From NCBI RefSeq assembly GCF_030814995.1, contig NZ_JAUSVX010000021.1, positions 1-64,000 of the forward strand: 64,000 bases of DNA. The letters run 5' to 3'. Source of the DNA: Labrys wisconsinensis (GTDB lineage Bacteria > Pseudomonadota > Alphaproteobacteria > Rhizobiales > Labraceae). Position 1 is the stretch's first letter. Each line of letters begins with the position of its first letter. The position numbers were made by a program, and so were the translations under genes. The notes beneath the pieces were generated by a model, which was not told the origin of the DNA, searched no databases, and saw only the letters and a program-made list of their open reading frames with translations. This document shows, in pieces, positions 52,447-60,314 of this stretch.

Positions 52447-53223
52447 ATGAAGAGCAGCACCCCGGATGTGGGATCGGACGCCGGCGAGCATGAGGCGCCG
52501 GATGGGCGGGATGCGCCCGCGCGGCCGGCCTGGCGCGCAGTCGAGCAGCACCTGCGCGGGGCGATCGAGCGTGGCGATCTCGCCGTCGGCGCCCAGGTGC
52601 CGACCGAGATGGAGCTGATGGAGCGCTTCGGCTCCAGCCGCTATGCCGTGCGCCGGGCCCTGACCGTGCTGCAGAGCGACGGGCTGGTGCGGATCGAGCA
52701 GGGGCGCGGCACGTTCGTGCACGATGGCTTCCTGGTCTCCTACCGGCTCGGCGACCGGCCGCGCTTCACCAATGTGCTGATCGAGAACCAGATCACGCCG
52801 GGCCAGGAGATCCTGCGGATCGACCGCGTGCCGGCGGAGGCCGAGATCGCGCAGGCCCTCGGCTGCGAGGCCGGAAGCGACGTGGTGCTGATGGAGCTGC
52901 TCGGCTACGCCAACGGCCAGGTGGTCAAGCACGACACCAACCATTTCCCGCTGCCGCGCTTCGAGGGATTCGAGCCGGTGCTGCGCGGCACCGGCTCGGT
53001 CACGGAAGCCTTCGCTGCCTTCGGCATCGCCGACTACCGGCGCAGGCACACCTCGATCGTCGGGCGGCTGCCGACCGCGGCGGAGGCGCGCATGCTGCGG
53101 CAGCTGCCGAGCCAGCCGGTGTTCGAATGCCTGCGCGTCGACGTCGACCCGGCCGACCGGCCGATCGTCGTCGGGCGCACGATCTTCTCGTGCGAGCGCG
53201 TGCGGCTGACGCTGGGCGAGTGA
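52447..53223 (+). CDS. GntR-family (UTRA) regulator, PhnF-like
   Basis: A 258-residue GntR protein of the HutC/PhnF subfamily. ATG 52447 (MKSSTPDV) follows AGGACGAG. The winged helix shows VPTEMELMERFGSSRYAVRR around 60-79, and the UTRA effector domain (about 110-255) has ENQITPGQEILRIDRVP and VVLMELLGYANG. It is divergent from the amino-acid ABC operon and likely binds the perfect inverted repeat between them. PhnF-like regulators respond to phosphate or phosphonate-related ligands, which is compatible with a phosphoesterase in the operon, but UTRA ligands are varied. Confidence 0.9.
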   Translation: MKSSTPDVGSDAGEHEAPDGRDAPARPAWRAVEQHLRGAIERGDLAVGAQVPTEMELMERFGSSRYAVRRALTVLQSDGLVRIEQGRGTFVHDGFLVSYRLGDRPRFTNVLIENQITPGQEILRIDRVPAEAEIAQALGCEAGSDVVLMELLGYANGQVVKHDTNHFPLPRFEGFEPVLRGTGSVTEAFAAFGIADYRRRHTSIVGRLPTAAEARMLRQLPSQPVFECLRVDVDPADRPIVVGRTIFSCERVRLTLGE

Positions 53224-53251
53224 TGCCCCCGGGACAGGGCAGTCGGGCCGG

Positions 53252-53635
53252 TCAGGCTTCGGCCGATCCCTCGCCTCGCTCGTCGAAGGCCTGCCGGGCC
53301 GCCTCCACCTCCGGCAGATGGGCGAGCGTCCAGGCCGACAGCGCCTCGAAGGGCTGCTTGAGCGTGTGGCCGAGCGGCGTCATCCGGTACTCCACCGCCA
53401 CCGGCGAGACCGGAAGGACCCGCCGCTCGACGATGCCGTTGCGCTCCAGGCGGCGCAGGGCCTGGGTCAGCGCCTTCTGCGTCACGCCCTCCAGGCGGCG
53501 CTTGAGGCTGTTGAAGCGCTGCGGCTCGGCGCAGAGCACGGCCAGGATCAGGACCGACCACTTGTCGGCGAGCTGGTCGAGCAGCAGGCGGCTGCCGCAG
53601 TCCGCCCGGAAGATGCGGCCGTCGAAGTCCGGCAT
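53252..53635 (-). CDS. HxlR-family transcriptional regulator
   Basis: A 127-residue HxlR winged-helix protein. It opens MPDFDGRIFRADCGSRLLLD with Cys13 close to the position where relatives such as YodB, HypR and QorR carry a redox-sensing cysteine, followed by DKWSVLILAVL, FNSLKRRLEGVTQKAL for recognition and VEYRMTPLGHTL. It is divergent from an old yellow enzyme gene with a palindrome between. Control of an enone reductase by an electrophile-sensing HxlR protein is a known theme, so this one may react to quinones or reactive carbonyls. Confidence 0.9.
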   Translation of the reverse strand: MPDFDGRIFRADCGSRLLLDQLADKWSVLILAVLCAEPQRFNSLKRRLEGVTQKALTQALRRLERNGIVERRVLPVSPVAVEYRMTPLGHTLKQPFEALSAWTLAHLPEVEAARQAFDERGEGSAEA

Positions 53636-53683
53636 GGCGGTTTCCTCCTGGCTACCAGGGCGATTTCAAGTGCCTGATTGACA

Positions 53684-53706
53684 CTAGGTATACACGATAT
53701 ACCTAG
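53684..53706. promoter_or_regulatory. HxlR operator between divergent genes
   Basis: CTAGGTATA (53684-53692) and TATACCTAG (53698-53706) form perfect nine-base arms with a five-base spacer. It lies 48 bases upstream of the HxlR gene and 28 bases before the old yellow enzyme start, overlapping where the plus-strand promoter should be. HxlR proteins bind such TA-rich inverted repeats. Confidence 0.7.
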
Positions 53707-53734
53707 AGGGCTCCGTCTCCTGGAGCCGATTTCC

Positions 53735-54853
53735 ATGATCTCGTCGTCCCTCGACGCCCTGTTCCGGCCGTTCCGGCTGAAGTCGCTGACACTGAAGAAT
53801 CGCATTGTCATGGCGCCGATGACGCGTTCCTTCTCCCCCGGCGGCGTGCCGGGCGCGGACGTCGCGGCCTATTACCGGCGCCGCGCCGAGGGCGAGGTCG
53901 GGCTGATCCTCTCCGAGGGCACGGCGATCGACCGGCCGGGGGCCCGCAACGACCCGAACGTGCCGTTCTTCCACGGCGAGGCGGCGCTCGCCGGCTGGCA
54001 GCGGGTGATCCAGGAGGTCCACGCGGCCGGCGGCCGGATGGGGCCGCAGATCTGGCATGTCGGCGCCGTCAAGAGCTTCCAGACCGAGTGGGAGCAGGGC
54101 GGAATCGAGAGCCCCTCCGGCCTGGTCGCGCCCGGCGCTCCGCGTGGCGAGGCCATGAGCGAGGAGGCTGTCGCCGACACCATCGCCGCCTATGGCCGCG
54201 CGGCCGCCGACGCCCGGCGCCTCGGCTTCGACGTGGTGGAGATCCACGGCGCGCACGGCTATCTCCTCGACCAGTTCTTCTGGAGCGGCACCAACGCGCG
54301 CGGCGACCGCTACGGCGGCGCCACGCTGAAGCAACGGTCGCGGTTCGCCGCCGAGGTGGTGAAGGCGATACGCGGCGCGGTCGGCCCCGATTTCCCCATC
54401 ATCCTGCGCCTCAGCCAGTGGAAGCAGCAGGACTATGCCGTGCGCCTCGCCGATACGCCCGATGCCATGGCCGATTGGCTCGTGCCGCTGGCCGAGGCCG
54501 GGGTGGATGCCTTCCACTGCTCGCAGCGCCGTTTCTGGGAAGCGGAATTCCCGGAGGTCGACGGCGAGGACGGCCTCAACTTCGCCGGCTGGGCCAAGAC
54601 GCTCACCGGTGCCGGCACGATCAGCGTCGGCTCGGTCGGCCTTTCCGGCGATTTCTTCGGCTCGTTCGGCGGCGAGGGCTCCGAACCGGCAGGCCTGGAC
54701 GCCCTGCTGCGCCGGCTGGAGCGGGACGAGTTCGACCTGATCGCCGTCGGCCGGGCCCTGCTGAACGACCCGCGCTGGGCGCTGAAGATCAGGGCAGGCG
54801 ACACGGACGGGCTGAAGGCGTTCAGCGCCGGCGCCTTCGCCGAGCTGGTCTGA
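53735..54853 (+). CDS. Old yellow enzyme-type NADH:flavin oxidoreductase
   Basis: A 372-residue FMN oxidoreductase of the OYE family. ATG 53735 (MISSSLDALFRPF) follows TGGAG. Family marks are NRIVMAPMTRSFS (FMN phosphate side), the substrate His pair in EIHGAHGYLLDQFF near 180, NARGDRYGG and RALLNDPRWALK at the end. It reduces activated carbon-carbon double bonds (enones, nitro-alkenes, quinones) using NAD(P)H. Divergent regulation by the HxlR protein fits detoxification of electrophiles. Confidence 0.92.
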   Translation: MISSSLDALFRPFRLKSLTLKNRIVMAPMTRSFSPGGVPGADVAAYYRRRAEGEVGLILSEGTAIDRPGARNDPNVPFFHGEAALAGWQRVIQEVHAAGGRMGPQIWHVGAVKSFQTEWEQGGIESPSGLVAPGAPRGEAMSEEAVADTIAAYGRAAADARRLGFDVVEIHGAHGYLLDQFFWSGTNARGDRYGGATLKQRSRFAAEVVKAIRGAVGPDFPIILRLSQWKQQDYAVRLADTPDAMADWLVPLAEAGVDAFHCSQRRFWEAEFPEVDGEDGLNFAGWAKTLTGAGTISVGSVGLSGDFFGSFGGEGSEPAGLDALLRRLERDEFDLIAVGRALLNDPRWALKIRAGDTDGLKAFSAGAFAELV

Positions 54854-54870
54854 GACCCGGAGGGCGGCGA

Positions 54871-55278
54871 TCATCCGCAGCCGGCGCCGGCATGGTCGCC
54901 GAAATCCGGCTCCGGCCCCTGCTCGCCGCTTTCCAGCCAGGCGATCTTGGCGCGGAGATAGCCGGCCATCGCCTCGAGCTCCGCCGCCTTGCGCTCCAGC
55001 CGGGCGAGCTGCGCGGCCATGAGCTCGATGCTGCGCTCGCGGGTGATGCGCCCCTCGCGATGCTCCACGCCGACCGCCGCGATCTCCTTCAGCGACAGGC
55101 CCAGCGACTGCGCCATGCGGATCAGCCGCGCCTCGCGCACGTTCTCCGCCGTGAAGTGCTGGTAGGGATTGCGGCCGCCCTTGCCGTTCGTCTGCGGCAC
55201 CAGAAGTCCGCGCCGGACATAGAAGCGGACGGTGTCGGGCGTCAGCCCCGTCGCCCGCGCGAAGGCCGAGATCAGCAT
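54871..55278 (-). CDS. MerR-family transcriptional regulator
   Basis: A 135-residue MerR protein starting at 55278 (MLISAFARATGL). The N-terminal domain has TGLTPDTVRFYVRRGLL (helix-turn-helix plus first wing), then NPYQHFTAENVREARLIRMA, a dimerisation helix with ARLERKAAELEAMAGYLRAK, and a short C-terminal end with a single cysteine at GAGCG. It is not a typical metal sensor because the Cys pattern of MerR/CueR is missing. It is divergent from an SDR gene and sits on a promoter with the long 19-base spacer that MerR proteins activate. Confidence 0.9.
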   Translation of the reverse strand: MLISAFARATGLTPDTVRFYVRRGLLVPQTNGKGGRNPYQHFTAENVREARLIRMAQSLGLSLKEIAAVGVEHREGRITRERSIELMAAQLARLERKAAELEAMAGYLRAKIAWLESGEQGPEPDFGDHAGAGCG

Positions 55279-55289
55279 CGCCACCCCTC

Positions 55290-55320
55290 TTGACCATGGA
55301 CCATGGTCCACACTTATAGG
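55290..55320 (+). promoter_or_regulatory. MerR-type promoter with 19-base spacer
   Basis: TTGACC (-35, 55290-55295) and TATAGG (-10, 55315-55320) are separated by exactly 19 bases, the overlong spacer of MerR-activated promoters. The spacer contains the perfect palindrome TGGACCATGGTCCA (55297-55310). It should direct transcription of the SDR gene at 55352, with the MerR regulator bound between the two boxes. Confidence 0.75.
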
Positions 55321-55351
55321 ACCGGCTCCTCACGATGTGGAGCATGGGATC

Positions 55352-56176
55352 ATGAACAGAACGGCCCTGGTGACGGGCGCCTCGTCGGGCATCGGCGAAG
55401 CGACGGCAAAGGCTTTGCTGGCCGACGGCTACACCGTCTATGCGGCGGCGCGGCGCCTCGACCGCATGGCGGGGCTCGCCGCCGCCGGCGTGCGTCCGAT
55501 CGCCCTCGACCTCATCGACGATGCCTCGATGGTCGCCGCGGTGGAGAAGATCCTCGGCGAGACCGGCCGCATCGACGTGCTGGTCAACAATGCCGGCTAT
55601 GGCAGCTACGGCGCCCTGGAGGACGTGCCGCTCGAAGAGGCGCGCCGCCAGTTCGAGGTCAACCTGTTCGGCGCCGCCCGGCTCTGCCAGCTGGTGCTGC
55701 CGGCGATGCGGACGCAGAAGGGCGGCCGGATCGTCAATGTCAGCTCGATCGGCGGCAAGGGCGGCGAGCCTTTCGGCGCCTGGTACCACGCCACCAAGTT
55801 CGCGCTGGAGGGCCTCAGCGACAGCCTGCGCATGGAACTGATCCCCTTCGGCATCGACGTGATCGTGATCGAGCCCGGCGCCATCCGCACCGAATGGGGC
55901 GGCATCGCCCACGAGAGCATGCTGCGCATGTCCGGCGACACGGCCTACGGCCCCTATGCCCGCCGCCATGCCCGGCTGCACGAACGGGCCGGAACGCGCA
56001 TGGCCTCCCCACCGGAGGTCGTCGCCCGCATCATCGCCCGGGCCGTCGCCTCGAAGCGCCCGCGCACGCGCTATCCCGCCGGCGGCGGGGCGCGCTGGAT
56101 CCTGCTGATCCAGCGCTTCCTGACCGACCGGATGCAGGACCGGCTGATGTGGCGGGTGTCGCAGGGCGGGGCGTAG
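55352..56176 (+). CDS. Short-chain dehydrogenase/reductase (SDR)
   Basis: A 274-residue SDR starting at 55352 (MNRTALVTGASSGIG). Motifs: TGASSGIG at residues 8-15, VLVNNAGYGSYG near 80, YHATKFALEG near 147 and the PGAIRTEW loop near 180. Arg-rich sequence after strand 2 (AARRLDRM) favours NADP. A C-terminal basic segment (ILLIQRFLTDRMQDRLMWR) is typical of a group annotated as oxidoreductases with unknown substrates. The gene is under a MerR-type promoter, so it is probably induced by a small organic ligand rather than constitutive. Confidence 0.88.
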   Translation: MNRTALVTGASSGIGEATAKALLADGYTVYAAARRLDRMAGLAAAGVRPIALDLIDDASMVAAVEKILGETGRIDVLVNNAGYGSYGALEDVPLEEARRQFEVNLFGAARLCQLVLPAMRTQKGGRIVNVSSIGGKGGEPFGAWYHATKFALEGLSDSLRMELIPFGIDVIVIEPGAIRTEWGGIAHESMLRMSGDTAYGPYARRHARLHERAGTRMASPPEVVARIIARAVASKRPRTRYPAGGGARWILLIQRFLTDRMQDRLMWRVSQGGA

Positions 56177-56269
56177 GAAGGCATCCCTGAGACGGAACGT
56201 CGGCTCGGAGTAGCGCGATGTGGATCATCGTGCTACATCGTCTCGTTCCCTCTTCGTTCCGGAGGCCGC

Positions 56270-57544
56270 GTGACCCGACGGGCCGGCAGCGCCGATCTTC
56301 CCCTGCACCATGGCCGGGTCCCGCCCTGGCTCGGCCGGCGCATGGCGCGGCTCGGCGCGGTGATCACGCAGGCGATCGTGCACCATTATGGCCGGGACGA
56401 GTTCCTGCGCCGCCTGGCCCATCCCTTCTGGTTCCAGTCCTTCGGCGCCGTCATGGGCATGGACTGGCATTCCTCCGGCATCACCACCAGCGTGATCGGC
56501 GCGCTGAAGCACGGGCTCGGGCCGCTGTCGGGCGAGCTCGGCCTTACGGTGTGCGGCGGGCGCGGCAGCCATTCGCGCCGCACGCCCGAGGAGCTCGTCG
56601 CGGTCGGCGAGCGCACGGGCCTCGACGGAGCGGCGCTCGCCCGCGCCAGCCGGCTGGTCGCCAAGGTCGACAGCGCCGCGGTGCAGGACGGGTTCGAGCT
56701 CTATCTCCACGGCTTCATCGTCGCCGACGATGGCAAATGGGTGGTGGTGCAGCAGGGCATGAACGGCGACAGCCGCTATGCCCGCCGCTACCATTGGCTC
56801 TCCGACGACCTGACCAGCTTCGTCGACGCACCGCATGCCGCGATCGAGGGGCAGAACCAGGGCGAGATCGTCAACCTCACCGACCGCAGGGCCGAGGCCT
56901 CGCGCCGCGGCCAGCTTGTGTTGCTGCGCGACCAGGGGCCGGACCGGATCGTGCAGGCGGTGGCGGAGCACAGGGGCAGGGCGGCGCCCGCCGCGCCGCC
57001 GGACGCGCCCTTCCTGCCGCACCTCGTCATGCCGGCGCATCACGACGTGCAGCCCAAGGACGTGATGATCCGCCGCCTGCACGGGGCGCTGGCCGCCGCG
57101 GCCGACAGCGCCCCGGCCGACTTCGCCGAGCTCCTGCTGGTGCCGGGCGTCGGCGCGCGCACGGTGCAGGCGCTGGCCATGGTGGCCGAGGTCGTGCACG
57201 GCGCGCCCTGCCGCTTCGCCGATCCCGCCCGCTTCTCGCTGCCCCATGGCGGCAAGGACCGGCATCCCTATCCCGTGCCGACCAGGGTCTACGACCAGAC
57301 CATCGGCGTGCTGAAGGCGGCGGTGGCGAGCGCCCGGCTCGGCAACGACGAACGGCTCGACGCCATCCGCCGGCTGGACCGGCAGAGCCGGCGCCTGGAG
57401 CGCACGGCGAGCGGCCCGTCGCTGCCCGCCTTCATCGGCGAGGAGCGGCGCCGCTCGCACGAGTATGGCGGGCGCAGCGTCTTCGGCTGGGAGCCGCCGC
57501 CGGAGGCCGATCACTCAGCCGAGCCGGCCCCTCTCAGCGTGTGA
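56270..57544 (+). CDS. DUF763-family protein
   Basis: A 424-residue protein of the DUF763 family, a conserved group in archaea and bacteria without known function. The start is the GTG at 56270 (MTRRAGSADLPLHHG). It carries the family's GRVPPWLGRRM, an N-terminal core with MGMDWHSSGITTSVIGALK, and a visible helix-hairpin-helix-like motif (LLLVPGVGARTVQALAMV, about 287-304), which hints at nucleic acid binding. The C-terminal 40 residues are charged. It is a single gene with no partner. Confidence 0.8.
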   Translation: MTRRAGSADLPLHHGRVPPWLGRRMARLGAVITQAIVHHYGRDEFLRRLAHPFWFQSFGAVMGMDWHSSGITTSVIGALKHGLGPLSGELGLTVCGGRGSHSRRTPEELVAVGERTGLDGAALARASRLVAKVDSAAVQDGFELYLHGFIVADDGKWVVVQQGMNGDSRYARRYHWLSDDLTSFVDAPHAAIEGQNQGEIVNLTDRRAEASRRGQLVLLRDQGPDRIVQAVAEHRGRAAPAAPPDAPFLPHLVMPAHHDVQPKDVMIRRLHGALAAAADSAPADFAELLLVPGVGARTVQALAMVAEVVHGAPCRFADPARFSLPHGGKDRHPYPVPTRVYDQTIGVLKAAVASARLGNDERLDAIRRLDRQSRRLERTASGPSLPAFIGEERRRSHEYGGRSVFGWEPPPEADHSAEPAPLSV

Positions 57545-57866
57545 TGCGGAAGCATTGCGCGATCTGCTCTTTCTTGAATCGGTCCACGGTCTCCGTGACG
57601 TCGGCTGTGCGCGGACTGGCGTAGGCGGCCGCGACAATCCTCCTGAGCCTTCCCTGCACCTCCGGCCTGGCATGACCGAGAACGGTCGTCATGACCTCGG
57701 ATTGAGGCGCCCCCGTCTGCCGCTTCTCCATGATGATTCCCGCCAGATTTGCCTCCGCCTCGCACAGATCTGCCACTAGCGCCGGCCGGATATTCTCATG
57801 CGCGCGTGGGGCACATGATGCGAGAGCCATCGTCGCGGCGATGAGCGCAAACCTGATCGCTTTCAT
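57534..57866 (-). CDS. Small hypothetical lipoprotein
   Basis: A 110-residue protein not recognised. A lipoprotein signal (MKAIRFALIAATMALASCAP) with lipobox LASC predicts cleavage before Cys18 and lipid anchoring. The mature part is helical with one further cysteine (AQCFRITR) and the repeated theme VDRFKKEQIAQ. It converges on the DUF763 gene with an 11-base overlap of the coding ends. The start overlaps the stop of a decayed fragment of a similar sequence, so it is probably one of a former tandem pair. Confidence 0.65.
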   Translation of the reverse strand: MKAIRFALIAATMALASCAPRAHENIRPALVADLCEAEANLAGIIMEKRQTGAPQSEVMTTVLGHARPEVQGRLRRIVAAAYASPRTADVTETVDRFKKEQIAQCFRITR

Positions 57867-57955
57867 GAGACAGCGGACCCAATGTCATGAGAGGCCGTTG
57901 TTGTAGCAAGCCACAATTGCTCTTTCGTGAATCGATCCACATCCTTCCTGATATG
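57863..57955 (-). pseudogene. Fragment similar to the lipoprotein C-terminus
   Basis: An open stretch without start codon encodes HIRKDVDRFTKEQLWLATTT and a short tail; VDRFTKEQ aligns with VDRFKKEQ in the adjacent lipoprotein. A stop lies directly upstream. Its own TGA overlaps the lipoprotein ATG. I read it as the remaining 3-prime end of a tandem paralogue. Confidence 0.4.
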
Positions 57956-58014
57956 GGGGGCTCAGGGGATGTCGCGCCGGGAAACGGGGCCGGGCTGGCC
58001 GGGAGGGAATAGGC

Positions 58015-58419
58015 ATGAAGATCGACGGCGAGTGCCATTGCGGCTCCGTCCGCTACGAAGCCGAGATCGACCCGGAGGCGGTGTCGATCTGCCATTGCAC
58101 GGATTGTCAGTCGTTGACCGGCTCGGCCTTCCGCGTCACCGTCGCGACCGGGCGTAAAGATATCCGCCTCACCGCCAGTCCGCCCAGGCTCTACGTCAAG
58201 ACCGCGGACAACGGCCGCAAGCGCATGCAGTATTTCTGCCCGGACTGCGGCTCACCCCTGTTCACCACCGGCGAGGGCGAGGACGCGGCGGAATGGGGCA
58301 TCCGCTGGGGCAGCATCCGTCAGCGCCGGGAGCTGGTGCCGCGCCGCCAGATCTGGTGCCGCTCGGCGCTGCCCTGGATCGACGGGGTGCGCGAGCTGCC
58401 CGGACGCGAGGGGGATTGA
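58015..58419 (+). CDS. GFA-family (glutathione-dependent formaldehyde-activating-like) zinc protein
   Basis: A 134-residue GFA-domain protein. Zinc-binding cysteines are visible in the usual order: GECHCGSVRYEA (first pair), ICHCTDCQSLTGSAF (second set) and YFCPDCGSPLF (third pair). The start at 58015 (MKIDGECHCG) follows GGGAGGGAATAGGC. GFA proteins were named for formaldehyde binding to glutathione, but most members are of unknown function. It stands alone, convergent with the transglutaminase-like gene nine bases away. Confidence 0.88.
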   Translation: MKIDGECHCGSVRYEAEIDPEAVSICHCTDCQSLTGSAFRVTVATGRKDIRLTASPPRLYVKTADNGRKRMQYFCPDCGSPLFTTGEGEDAAEWGIRWGSIRQRRELVPRRQIWCRSALPWIDGVRELPGREGD

Positions 58420-58427
58420 GGTCCGGC

Positions 58428-59291
58428 CTATGCCTGCCAGTCCGGCGAACGCTCGATCAGCGGGCGCTCGGGGTCGGCGGCGAGGGCGTCGAGCAGGGCC
58501 AGCTCGTCGTCGGACATCCGGCGGGCCGCCGGCGGCGCGCTGCGCCAGCCGTCCCAGGCCGAGGTTTCCCGGCCGTTCAGCGCCAGGTGGTCACGGTGGA
58601 CGTTGACCTTCACGAACCATAGGCCCGTGCCCTCGTCGCCATGGCCGAAGGTCTCGGAGGCGGCCCGTTCGGCGCGGCAGGCCTGCCAGGCTTCGCCCGC
58701 CGTGAGGAAGGCTTGGCGCGGCACGTCGGCAGGCTCGAAGGCGGCGCCGAGGCGCGCCCGGATCGGCGGATCGAGCTGCGCATCCGCGAGGCGCCAGGTC
58801 GCGCCGTCGCGATATTCGCAGACCCAATGGTCTTCCCAGCCCGGGCCGAAATAGGCGGCGAAGCCGCAGCGCAGGCGGGCGGGCACGCCCTTGGCGCGCA
58901 GCAGCGCGCAGAGCAGCAGGGCATAGTCGCGGCAGGTGCCGGGCGAGCGGTCCGCCGGGACGCGCGGCTCGTGCAGCGGCCGCGGATCGCGCCGCAGGAC
59001 GTCGGCAAGGCGATCGGCCACGGGCAAGGTGGTGCGGGAGATGCCGGCGAGCCGGGACGCGTCGAGGCCATAGGCGTCGAGCCAGCCGAGATGCACCAGC
59101 ACACCCTGGACGATGCGGGCCAGCGCGGGCACGTCGGCGGGCTCCGCCGCGAGGTCCGCGGCGTGACCGGCTGGGTCGGACATCGGGCTGTGGGCGGCCC
59201 ATCGGGCGATGCCGGACATGGTGGACATGGCCGCAGCAAAGCTCGTCCGCGCCCGATCGGCAAGGCGCATGTGCAGCCGGTCGGCGCGCAT
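58428..59291 (-). CDS. Transglutaminase-like cysteine protease-fold protein
   Basis: A protein of up to 287 residues with a transglutaminase-like core. The Cys is in SPGTCRDYALLLCALLR, the His in WEDHWVCEYRDG and the Asp in RLADAQLDPP, so the triad is complete. The start is uncertain: 59291 is the longest, with later ATGs at 59228 and 59183, none with a clear ribosome site. No signal peptide is obvious, so it is probably a cytoplasmic peptidase or amidase. A partial copy of its C-terminus lies just upstream at 59302-59433, which suggests an ancestral tandem pair. Confidence 0.85.
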   Translation of the reverse strand: MRADRLHMRLADRARTSFAAAMSTMSGIARWAAHSPMSDPAGHAADLAAEPADVPALARIVQGVLVHLGWLDAYGLDASRLAGISRTTLPVADRLADVLRRDPRPLHEPRVPADRSPGTCRDYALLLCALLRAKGVPARLRCGFAAYFGPGWEDHWVCEYRDGATWRLADAQLDPPIRARLGAAFEPADVPRQAFLTAGEAWQACRAERAASETFGHGDEGTGLWFVKVNVHRDHLALNGRETSAWDGWRSAPPAARRMSDDELALLDALAADPERPLIERSPDWQA

Positions 59292-59301
59292 CGCGCATAT
59301 T

Positions 59302-59433
59302 TTATCGCCTGCCGCGGCGGGCGCGATCGGCCACCGGGCGCTCGGGATCGGCGGTCAGGGTGCCGAACCGCGCCAGCTCGCCGTCGTCGACCACTGTGGC
59401 CGACACGCCGGGAAGGTTCACGCCTCGCCGCAT
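59302..59433 (-). pseudogene. Remnant of a second transglutaminase-like gene
   Basis: A 43-codon frame whose middle reads DDGELARFGTLTADPERP, aligning with DDELALLDALAADPERP at the end of the adjacent transglutaminase-like protein. The rest of the gene is missing, and the frame starts directly at the CTAGAGC repeat (59434), so the repeat insertion or a deletion probably removed it. Confidence 0.5.
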
Positions 59434-59539
59434 CTAGAGCGTGATCGTTTCAAGTTGAATCGATCCCGCTCTCCATCTCTTTGTTTTTACGCATTTTCTT
59501 GACGCGGACCGGATGCCGGTCCGCTGGAAAATGCTCTAG
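59434..59539. repeat. CTAGAGC-bounded intergenic repeat
   Basis: A 106-base element with inverted ends CTAGAGC (59434-59440) and GCTCTAG (59533-59539). Inside are GTGATCGTTTCAAGTTGAAT, TTTTTACGCATTTTCTTGAC and a GC-rich hairpin GGACCGGATGCCGGTCC. This composition matches a dispersed palindromic repeat of rhizobial genomes. Its right end overlaps the last bases of the SDR gene that follows. Confidence 0.65.
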
Positions 59540-60303
59540 AGCCTGTAGAGGTGAAGCCCGCCATCGACGAAGACGGCATCCCCCGTCGAGAACTTGAAGG
59601 CGCCGGTTGCCAGCTCCGCCACGGCTTCTCCGACGTCGGCGGGGGTGCCCCAGCGCCGCATCGGCACCAGGCCTTCTTCGATGACGCGGTCGTATTTCTC
59701 CCGGGAAGGCCGGGTCATCTCCGTCATCATGATGCCGGGTCGCACCTCATAGGCATGGATTTTCTCCTCGGCCAGCCGCGCCGCGAAGAGGCGGGTGGCC
59801 ATGGACAATCCGGTCTTGGTGATGCAGTAGTCGGGGCGGTTTACGCCGATCATCTCTGCGTTCACGGACGTAATATTGACAATCGAGCAGAAATGCTCGG
59901 TCGCTGCACCCGTCTTTATCACATGTCGGCCGAACTTCTGGCTCAGCAGGAATGGTGCACGCAAATTGATACGAATTGCACGATCAAGGCTTTCGACAGG
60001 AAGATCGAGCATATCGCCGCGCACCGTCGAGGAGACGCCGGCGTTGTTCACCAGCGTCGTCACCGTGCCCAGTCGCCCGGCAGCGCCGATGATGCCGTCG
60101 TGAAGAGCCTCGTCTCCCACATCCGCCGCAAGAAAGTCGGCATTCACGCCACTGCGCCTCAAGAGCGCGACGGTCTCGTCGGCGGCGGCATCGCGTTCGA
60201 CATCGACGACCAGAACGTTGTGCCCCTTTTGCGCCAGCTTCTCGCAAATGGCTCGGCCGAGGCCGCGCCGGCCGCCCGTCACGATCGAAACAGCCGAAGT
60301 CAT
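59536..60303 (-). CDS. Short-chain dehydrogenase/reductase (SDR)
   Basis: A 255-residue SDR starting at 60303 (MTSAVSIVTGGRRGLG). Motifs are TGGRRGLG (9-16), TLVNNAGVSSTV near 85 and YCITKTGLSM near 155, ending VDGGLHLYRL. An Asp after strand 2 (VVDVERDA) favours NAD. It is the last gene of the carbohydrate ABC operon, 11 bases after permease 2, so it probably oxidises the imported sugar or polyol. Its stop lies within the CTAGAGC repeat, which contributes the last codons. Confidence 0.88.
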   Translation of the reverse strand: MTSAVSIVTGGRRGLGRAICEKLAQKGHNVLVVDVERDAAADETVALLRRSGVNADFLAADVGDEALHDGIIGAAGRLGTVTTLVNNAGVSSTVRGDMLDLPVESLDRAIRINLRAPFLLSQKFGRHVIKTGAATEHFCSIVNITSVNAEMIGVNRPDYCITKTGLSMATRLFAARLAEEKIHAYEVRPGIMMTEMTRPSREKYDRVIEEGLVPMRRWGTPADVGEAVAELATGAFKFSTGDAVFVDGGLHLYRL

Positions 60304-60314
60304 CGTTCTTCCTT

